A stretch of 64,000 bases of DNA from DATAGF01 sp963813355 (GTDB taxonomy: Bacteria > Actinomycetota > Thermoleophilia > Miltoncostaeales > Miltoncostaeaceae), in NCBI GenBank assembly GCA_963813355.1, contig CAWEYS010000016.1:62001-126000 (forward strand), written 5' to 3'. Position numbers and translations under genes: made by a program. This document shows, one piece after another, positions 58,929 to 64,000 of the stretch. The notes below the pieces were generated by a model that saw only the letters and a list, made by a program, of their open reading frames with translations, had not been told where the DNA came from and did not search any database. How positions within the stretch are numbered: the stretch's first letter is position 1; each line of letters starts with the position of its first letter.

Positions 58929-59404
58929 CCGTCCGCGGGCTCGACGATGATCCGCCGGCGCCCCTCGTCCCCCTCGCTTCGGGTGATCACGTCGGTGCGG
59001 TCCTTCAGGGCCATGTGCACGATGCGGCGGTCGTGCGGCGTCATGACGTCGAGCTCGATCTCCTCGCCGTGCTCCACGGCCTCGCGCGCGGCCCGGTCGG
59101 CGAGCTCCGCCAGCGCGGCGGCCCGCCGCGCCCGGTAGCCGTCGGCGTCGAGGGCCACGCGGCGGCGCTCGCCCCCGGCCGCCCGGCTGGCGATCTGGGC
59201 GACCAGGTACTGAAGGGCGTCGATCGTCTCGCCGCCCCGGCCGACCAGGGCCGACGTGCCCGCCCCGTCCACGACGACCTGCAGATCCGTCTCGCCGTCG
59301 CCCGGCTCGACCCGCACGTCCGCCTCCAGGCCCATCCCGCGCACGACGGCCTCGACCGCCTCCCCGGCGGCCCGCGCCCCGTTGTCGGCCGCGCCCTCGG
59401 CCAC
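58925..59404 (-). CDS. khpB: KhpB/Jag RNA-binding protein (KH-R3H), short form
   Basis: A 159-residue RNA-binding protein. It has a KH domain with the GxxG loop in SALVGRGGETIDALQYLVAQ and a C-terminal R3H domain, YRARRAAALAELADRAAREA then DVMTPHDRRIVHMALKDRTD with the Arg-x3-His motif. The N-terminal Jag_N domain found in many Firmicute proteins is absent. It partners with KhpA in other bacteria and influences cell-division and mRNA processes. GTG 59404 is two bases after the yidC stop, and its stop overlaps rsmG by 4 bp. Confidence 0.9.
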   Translation of the reverse strand: MAEGAADNGARAAGEAVEAVVRGMGLEADVRVEPGDGETDLQVVVDGAGTSALVGRGGETIDALQYLVAQIASRAAGGERRRVALDADGYRARRAAALAELADRAAREAVEHGEEIELDVMTPHDRRIVHMALKDRTDVITRSEGDEGRRRIIVEPADG

Positions 59405-59406
59405 GG

Positions 59407-60594
59407 TCAGCGCTTCCTCTTCTTGGAGCGCGACGGCGCGGGACGGGATCCCTTCGCCGTCCCCCGGGCGCGCGGCTGTCGGCGGCGCCCGCCACCCGAC
59501 CCGCCGCCGGACGAGCCGGAGCGGGCGCTCGCCTCGACCTGACGGCCGTCCTCCTCGGCGGCGGCGGGCTCGGCGGGCTCGGGCTCGGGCGCGTCCTCCC
59601 CGGAGGCATCGGCGTCCACGGCCTCCGCCTCGGGCGCCTCGGCCTCGGGGGCCGGCGCCTCCGGCGCCTCGGCCGGCTCCGGGGCCTCGTCCGGCTGCGG
59701 GGCCTCGTCCGGCTCGGGCGCGCTCGTCGCCTCGAGCGCCTCGGGCTCGGGCTCGCCGCCGTTCGCTCCTGCGGCGCCGCGGCGCCGCCGCTTGCGCGGC
59801 GTCGGCCGTGGGCGCGCGCCCTCCTCCGCCGGCCCGTCGGCGACGGCGGCGACGGCCGTGGCCGGCTCGGCGGCGGGCGTTCGCGAGCCCTTCTTCTTCA
59901 TCGCCTCGACCTCGTCCGGGTCGGCCAGGTGCAATCCGATCCGGTGGCGCATCACCAGCTGCTGGCCGCAGGTCCAGAGGTTGGTCGTCATCCAGTACAG
60001 GACCAGCCCCGCGGGCACGGGGAACTGGAACACGAAGATCACCACCACGACCGGCAGCACCCGCATGATCCGCCGCTGCGACTGGGGCATGTTCGGCGTC
60101 ATCGACAGCTCGGTCGACAGCAGCTGCGAGAGCCCGTAGATCGCCACGATCACGAACGCGCCCCAGCCGATGTCGGTCAGCTCGAGGCGGACGTCGGGTA
60201 TCACCCACATGAACGAGACGTCGCCGCCCGAGACCGTGGCGTCGTTCGCGAACCCGCGCAGCACGTAGTACAGCGCGATGAAGATCGGCAGCTGGGCGAC
60301 CAGCGGCAGGCACGAGGAGAACGGGTTGATCTCGTTCTCCTTGTAGAACTTCATCAGCTCTTCGTTGAGCTTCTGCCGGTTGCCCTTGTACTTCTGCTGC
60401 AGCTCCTTCATCTGGGGCGCGTACATCTGCATGCGCCGCATCGAGGAGTACTGCTTGATCACCAGCGGCAGCAGGCACAGCCGCACGATCACCGTCAGGA
60501 CGACGATCGACCACCCGTAGGTGAGGTCGGCGTTCTCGTGGAGGAAGTCGAGGAGCGCGCGAAGCGGATCCTCGAGGAGCTCGAGGGGGTTCAC
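59407..60594 (-). CDS. yidC: membrane protein insertase YidC
   Basis: A 395-residue Oxa1/YidC insertase. The membrane core starts LTYGWSIVVLTVIVRLCLLP with the essential Arg, then KQYSSMRRMQMYAPQMKELQQKYK (cytosolic coiled hairpin), FSSCLPLVAQLPIFIALYYV and PVPAGLVLYWMTTNLWTCGQ. There is no large N-terminal periplasmic domain, as in Gram-positive forms. The C-terminus from about residue 225 is a very long, Glu/Pro/Ala-rich then Gly/Arg/Lys-rich tail ending KKRKR, expected to contact ribosomes. GTG 60594 overlaps yidD by 4 bp. Confidence 0.93.
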   Translation of the reverse strand: MNPLELLEDPLRALLDFLHENADLTYGWSIVVLTVIVRLCLLPLVIKQYSSMRRMQMYAPQMKELQQKYKGNRQKLNEELMKFYKENEINPFSSCLPLVAQLPIFIALYYVLRGFANDATVSGGDVSFMWVIPDVRLELTDIGWGAFVIVAIYGLSQLLSTELSMTPNMPQSQRRIMRVLPVVVVIFVFQFPVPAGLVLYWMTTNLWTCGQQLVMRHRIGLHLADPDEVEAMKKKGSRTPAAEPATAVAAVADGPAEEGARPRPTPRKRRRRGAAGANGGEPEPEALEATSAPEPDEAPQPDEAPEPAEAPEAPAPEAEAPEAEAVDADASGEDAPEPEPAEPAAAEEDGRQVEASARSGSSGGGSGGGRRRQPRARGTAKGSRPAPSRSKKRKR

Positions 60595-60821
60595 GCCCGG
60601 AAGACCCGCTGGTCGCGCGGGTAGTCCACGCCCCCGTGGCTCCACGGGTTGCAGCGCAGCAGCCGCCACCCCGCCAGCACGAGGCCGCGGGCGGGGCCGA
60701 ACTCGCGGATCGCCTGCACGGCGTAGGCCGAGCACGTCGGGTGGTACTTGCAGTGCCGGCCCATCAGCGGGGAGATGGCGCGCTGGTAGAGCCGGATCGG
60801 GGCGATCAGCACCGCCCTCAC
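60591..60821 (-). CDS. yidD: membrane protein insertion efficiency factor YidD
   Basis: A 76-residue protein with the diagnostic RLYQRAISPLMGRHCKYHPTCSAYAVQAI segment, including the two conserved cysteines, followed by WRLLRCNPWSHGGVDYP. It helps membrane protein insertion next to YidC. GTG 60821 overlaps the rnpA stop by 4 bp and the TGA overlaps yidC by 4 bp. Identity is secure. Confidence 0.94.
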   Translation of the reverse strand: MRAVLIAPIRLYQRAISPLMGRHCKYHPTCSAYAVQAIREFGPARGLVLAGWRLLRCNPWSHGGVDYPRDQRVFRA

Positions 60822-61228
60822 GCCGCGGCCTCCGGCGGTGAGGCCGCCAGGGCCCGCTCGGCGAGCTCGCCCAGCCGCGCGCCCAGCGCCTCGGAGCCGC
60901 GCTCGGCCAGGTACTCGGCGGCGCCCGGCCGGGCGATCACGACCACGTCCAGGCCCGGGGGCAGGGAGGGCGCCAGCTCCGCGAACCGCTCCCGCAGCAC
61001 GCGCTTGACCCGGTTGCGCTCGACCGCGCCGCCGACCTTCCGCGAGACCGACAGGCCCAGCCGCGCCGGTCCGTCGGGCGGGCCGCCGTCGCGCGCGAAC
61101 GCGTAGACGACCAGGTGCCGGTTGGCCGCGGACCGCCCGCGGCGGTACACCGCGTCGAAGTCCCCCGAGCGGCTGATCCGGGCACGCCGGCGCGGGGTGG
61201 GTGGCAGCTCAGGCGGAGAGGCGGGCAC
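60818..61228 (-). CDS. rnpA: ribonuclease P protein component RnpA
   Basis: A 136-residue RNase P protein that helps the catalytic RNA process tRNA 5' ends. Seen: RRRARISRSGDFDAVYRRGRS, then RLGLSVSRKVGGAVERNRVKRVLRERFAEL with the RNR RNA-binding motif. The only reasonable start is GTG 61228, which overlaps the end of rpmH by 20 bp; this gives a Pro-rich extra N-terminus (PASPPELPPTPRR). The C-terminus is Ala/Glu-rich. The overlap is like that seen in some other bacteria where rnpA and rpmH overlap. Confidence 0.9.
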   Translation of the reverse strand: MPASPPELPPTPRRRARISRSGDFDAVYRRGRSAANRHLVVYAFARDGGPPDGPARLGLSVSRKVGGAVERNRVKRVLRERFAELAPSLPPGLDVVVIARPGAAEYLAERGSEALGARLGELAERALAASPPEAAA

Positions 61229-61343
61229 GGCCCTTCGCGCGGCGGCGCTTGAGCACCGCCCGCCCAGCGCGGGTGCTCATTCGCACCCGGAAGCCGTGCG
61301 TCTTCTTTCGCTTGCGCCGGTTGGGCTGGTAGGTCCGCTTCAC
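61209..61343 (-). CDS. rpmH: 50S ribosomal protein L34
   Basis: A 44-residue L34, VKRTYQPNRRKRKKTHGFRV onward to RAKGRARLSA. GTG 61343 has GAGGAG about ten bases upstream. A likely -10 element TATGCT lies on the minus strand at 61429-61424. It is the first gene of the rpmH-rnpA-yidD-yidC-khpB-rsmG-parA-parB run leaving the origin. Confidence 0.96.
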   Translation of the reverse strand: MKRTYQPNRRKRKKTHGFRVRMSTRAGRAVLKRRRAKGRARLSA

Positions 61344-61664
61344 GCGGCCGCGCTCCTCGTCAGGCGTCGTTGCAGGGGCGTCCGGAAGAGGCCGGCCGTG
61401 CCTCGCCCCACCGCGGAGCCGCGAGCATAGCAAAAGGGCCCCGCCCGGCCGGCCTCCGAGGCCTGTCCACAGGTGTGGAAATCCGTGTGGAGAAGGTCGG
61501 GAACGCGGGGCCCATACGGGATCCGGCGATCCGGCCCGGAGGACCACCGCAGCGCCCTCGCAGGATTTCGCCGCTCAGTCGTCACTTCGTTCTCCACAGC
61601 CCCGCGATGGGGCTTTCGCGCCGTTCGGCGCCGGGTTAGAGTGCCCGCCCCTCGACCCCCTCGG
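61344..61664. other. candidate replication origin oriC with DnaA boxes
   Basis: A 321-bp gene-free stretch between rpmH (minus) and the GHKL gene (plus). It holds four sequences close to the DnaA box TTATCCACA/TTGTCCACA: CTGTCCACA at 61463-61471, TGTGGAAAT at 61474-61482, TGTGGAGAA at 61486-61494 and TTCTCCACA at 61590-61598; the last two are exact inverted copies. The rpmH promoter lies inside (TATGCT at 61429-61424). Local sequence is less GC-rich than the genes. Position between rpmH and dnaA fits a bacterial origin; the dnaA-dnaN gap beyond the window could also contribute. Confidence 0.65.
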
Positions 61665-62402
61665 ATGCCCTCGACCCTGGCCCTCACATCCTCCGTGCCC
61701 GCCGTCCGCGCCCTCCCCGGGCCGGCCGTCCGCGCCCGCCTGGCATTGTACGGAGCGCCCGGGGAGCCGCCCGTCGTCGAGGAGCTGGCCGACGCCGACG
61801 CGGCGGTCCTGATCGAGCGCCTCTGCGACGCCGTGGCCGACCGGTCGCCCCTGCCGGCGCCGGCCGTGCGCGAGGTCGTCGAGAACCTCGTCCACGCCGG
61901 CTTCCGCGACGCGACCGTGAGCGTCCTCGGCGGCGGCGCCCTCGTGCGCGTGACCGACCACGGCCCCGGCATCCCCGACCCCGCGCGGGCGCTCACGCCC
62001 GGGTTCTCCGGGGCGGGGCCGCAGGAGCGGGAGCTGGTGCGAGGGGTCGGCTGCGGCCTGCCGCTCGCCCGCGACCTCATGGCGGCGGCCGGCGGAGGGC
62101 TCGAGATCGCGGAGAACCTGGGCGGGGGTGCGGCCGTCACGCTCTCGGCCGCGCCGCCCGGCGCCACGTCGCCGGCCGCCTCCGAGCCGGCGTGCTCCGA
62201 GGCCGCCCGCGAGATCCTCGCCCTCCTCCTCGAGGTCGGTGCCGCGACGCCCGAGACCCTCACCCGCGAGCTGGGCCGCCCCCGCACCGAGTGCGGCCGC
62301 GAGCTCGCCCTGCTTCAGCACCGCGCCCTGGTGGTCCGCGAGCCGGGCGGGGCCCGGCGCCTCACGGACGCCGGCGCCGCCCTCGTGGCAACCCTCTTCT
62401 AG
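61665..62402 (+). CDS. GHKL ATPase-winged-helix protein at the origin, unknown
   Basis: A 245-residue protein. Residues about 45-165 form a GHKL (HATPase) domain with N-box VREVVENLVHAGF, G1 VTDHGPGIPDP and G2 VRGVGCGLPLARDLM, then GGLEIAENLGGGAAVTL. After a short linker (PPGATSPAASEPA) residues about 175-245 look like a MarR/ArsR-type winged helix (EAAREILALLLEVGAATPET, ELALLQHRALVVREPGG). There is no phospho-accepting His or sensor domain. ATG 61665 is chosen; an in-frame GTG at 61641 is possible. It lies 76 bp upstream of dnaA on the same strand and next to the candidate oriC, suggesting a regulator of replication start or of dnaA. No family name is claimed. Confidence 0.7.
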   Translation: MPSTLALTSSVPAVRALPGPAVRARLALYGAPGEPPVVEELADADAAVLIERLCDAVADRSPLPAPAVREVVENLVHAGFRDATVSVLGGGALVRVTDHGPGIPDPARALTPGFSGAGPQERELVRGVGCGLPLARDLMAAAGGGLEIAENLGGGAAVTLSAAPPGATSPAASEPACSEAAREILALLLEVGAATPETLTRELGRPRTECGRELALLQHRALVVREPGGARRLTDAGAALVATLF

Positions 62403-62478
62403 CCCTTCCATCCCGACGCGCGCGACCCATCCCCCGGCAGCCCTCGTGCCCACCTCGTATATCGCCGGAGCTCCCGCC

Positions 62479-63861
62479 ATGTCTCCTGTCACTGCCCCGC
62501 CCGCCGAGCGCGACGCCGTCTGGAAGGAGGTGCGGGACCGCCTGCGCGGCACCCTCAACAGTCAGACGTACAAGTTCGCGTTCGCCGGCGCCCGGCCCGT
62601 GGTCCTCGACGACGCCCGCCTCGTCCTCGCCGTCGACAGCGAATTGCTGCGCCAGTGGATCCGCCAGCGCTACCTCCCGTTGCTGAGGGACGCCCTCTTC
62701 GAGGTGCGCGGCCGCGACCTGGAGGTCGAGGTCGTCGTCGAGGAGCCCGCGGCCGAGGACCCGGCCCCCGATGAGCCGGACGAGCCGCACGAGCCGCGCG
62801 CCCGGGGCGTCGCCCCCCGCCGGCCGCTCGGCCTGCAGCCGCGCTTCACCTTCGAGGCCTTCGTCACCGGCCCCTCGAACCGCTTCGCCCACGCGGCCGC
62901 GCTGGCGGTCGCCGAGGCGCCGGCGCGCGCATACAACCCCTTCTTCGTCTACGGCGGGGTGGGCCTCGGGAAGACCCACCTCCTCCACGCGATCGGCCAC
63001 TTCGTGGCGGCCAACCACCCCGAGCTCGCGGTCACCTACGTCTCGGTCGAGACGTTCACCAACGAGTTCATCAACGCGCTGCGCGACGGCGGCATCCGCT
63101 CGTTCAAGGACCGCTACCGCTCCACCGACATCCTGCTGATCGACGACATCCAGTCGCTCCAGGGCCGCGAGCAGACCCAGGAGGAGTTCTTCCACACCTT
63201 CAACGCGCTCCACGACAGCGGCAAGCAGGTCGTGATCTCGTCGGACCGCCCGCCGAAGGCGATCGCGACCCTCGAGGACCGGCTGCGCAGCCGCTTCGAG
63301 ATGGGGCTGATCACCGACGTCCAGCCGCCCGACCTGGAGACGCGCATCGCCATCCTCCAGAAGCGGGTGCGCGCCGACCGCTACCAGATCCACGAGCCCG
63401 AGGTGCTGCCCTTCATCGCCGGGCGGGTGTCCACGAACGTGCGCGCGCTCGAGGGCGCGCTCACCCGCGTCGTCGCCCACGGGTCGATCTCAGGCCGCCG
63501 GGTCACCGTCGCGCTCGCCGGCGAGGTCCTCGAGGACCTCTTCCCCGCCGAGGAGGGCGTCCTCAGCATCGAGCTGATCCAGGGCGAGGTCTGCCGCTAC
63601 TACCAGGTCACGCTCGACGAGCTCACCAGCGACAAGCGCACCCGCCGCATCGTCGGGCCGCGCCAGGTCGCGATGTACCTCAGCCGGGAGCTGACCGACG
63701 CCTCGCTGCCCGCCATCGGCCGGGCCTACGGGGGGCGCGACCACACCACCGTCATGTACGCGGTCCAGAAGGTCGCCGACCAGATGGCCGGCGAGGGCGA
63801 GGTCCTGACCGCAGTGCAGGCGCTCACCGGCCGCCTCACGGGCAAGCGCGAGCGTTCGTGA
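62479..63861 (+). CDS. dnaA: chromosomal replication initiator protein DnaA
   Basis: A 460-residue AAA+ initiator that binds DnaA boxes and opens the origin. Domain I runs to about residue 85 (AVWKEVRDRLRGTLNSQTYK), domain II is a short acidic linker, and domain III has PRFTFEAFVTGPSNRFAHAA, Walker A GGVGLGKTH at about 149-157, Walker B ILLIDDIQSLQG and VISSDRPPKAIATLEDRLRS. Domain IV ends with AYGGRDHTTVMYAVQKV, the DNA-binding signature. ATG 62479 is preferred over upstream GTG 62443-62450 because it starts the usual domain I. It is followed by at least 139 bp of spacer; dnaN presumably lies further on. Confidence 0.96.
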   Translation: MSPVTAPPAERDAVWKEVRDRLRGTLNSQTYKFAFAGARPVVLDDARLVLAVDSELLRQWIRQRYLPLLRDALFEVRGRDLEVEVVVEEPAAEDPAPDEPDEPHEPRARGVAPRRPLGLQPRFTFEAFVTGPSNRFAHAAALAVAEAPARAYNPFFVYGGVGLGKTHLLHAIGHFVAANHPELAVTYVSVETFTNEFINALRDGGIRSFKDRYRSTDILLIDDIQSLQGREQTQEEFFHTFNALHDSGKQVVISSDRPPKAIATLEDRLRSRFEMGLITDVQPPDLETRIAILQKRVRADRYQIHEPEVLPFIAGRVSTNVRALEGALTRVVAHGSISGRRVTVALAGEVLEDLFPAEEGVLSIELIQGEVCRYYQVTLDELTSDKRTRRIVGPRQVAMYLSRELTDASLPAIGRAYGGRDHTTVMYAVQKVADQMAGEGEVLTAVQALTGRLTGKRERS

Positions 63862-64000
63862 CGGTGGAGGACCCTCGGGAGGGCGCGTGCCCGCACTCCC
63901 CACCATCCCCCGCGCGCGGCCGAGCTGGTCGCCGGGCTGGGGACGGCTGGGGAACGATCGGACGCCGGACGGCGCGCGATGCACAGGCGCGCGCACAGGC
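63862..64000. other. spacer downstream of dnaA, cut by the window end
   Basis: 139 bases without a gene. The sequence contains repeats of CCCC/GGGG blocks (for example GGCTGGGGACGGCTGGGG at 63938-63955) and GCGCGCGCACAGGC near the end. No clean DnaA box or terminator was recognised. It should lead to dnaN outside the window. Confidence 0.4.

Noticed and set aside
63862..64000. DnaA boxes downstream of dnaA
   Set aside because: Blocks such as CTGGGGA and GCACAGGC only loosely resemble boxes (TGTGGATAA), so the oriC call was limited to 61344-61664.
1..64000. CRISPR arrays, rRNA genes, transposase genes or prophage genes
   Set aside because: No regularly spaced repeats, rRNA motifs, DDE transposases or phage structural genes were found in the reading.

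Overview
The window is a gene-dense, very GC-rich bacterial chromosome segment, roughly three quarters G+C by eye. It has many GTG and TTG starts, and most neighbouring genes overlap by 4 bp (GTGA or ATGA). An F420-type luciferase-like oxidoreductase pair, TreT next to a GT20 enzyme, and the origin gene order point to an Actinomycetota lineage, most likely a deep-branching one such as Thermoleophilia. That placement is inferred from gene content only.

Layout. 1-11 kb holds rlmN (cut by the window edge), an LLM oxidoreductase with a 14-TM exporter, and a thioredoxin operon (trxB-trxA-FmdB-CsoR family regulator) with a divergent zinc-ribbon gene and a shared operator-like palindrome. These are followed by a pseudo-receiver, a proline-rich secreted protein, a HAD hydrolase and a class A PBP. 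11-24 kb holds polytopic membrane proteins and a tight minus-strand operon (GT4, methyltransferase, flippase-like protein, DUF2079, small membrane protein, PIG-V-like mannosyltransferase), then a GT2 with a degenerate M28-like membrane protein. 24-29 kb holds TreT, GT20, MoaC, Mog and a second LLM enzyme. 29-51 kb is a long plus-strand surface-polysaccharide locus. It has a glycosidase, Ig-like protein, two O-antigen-ligase-like polymerases, four GT4 domains (one fused to a deacetylase), two ATP-grasp enzymes, a phosphoglycosyl transferase, a Wzz-like protein, two PQQ-type propellers, a MurJ/MVF flippase, UXS and an ABC ATPase. 52-57 kb holds a broken RTX gene, tatC/tatA, chorismate mutase, a DUF151 nuclease, tRNA-Ile and a NarL-type two-component pair. 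56.5-64 kb is the replication-origin region: parB, parA, rsmG (containing parS), khpB, yidC, yidD, rnpA, rpmH, a candidate oriC, a GHKL-winged-helix gene and dnaA.

Broken or rearranged sequence is the most unusual aspect. A 132-bp MITE-like element with 19-bp inverted ends splits a GTGA start/stop overlap and removes the start codon of a secreted glycosidase. A perfect 22-bp tandem duplication frameshifts the RTX gene. Apparent single-base insertions break parA, a GT4 gene and the tail of the PBP. The single-base cases may be sequencing errors; the MITE and the 22-bp duplication look like real events. A 43-bp repeat occurs twice in opposite orientation, both times at junctions of translationally coupled genes. 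The only gene-free stretch over 300 bp is 61344-61664, the candidate oriC. No CRISPR array, rRNA or transposase gene was seen.
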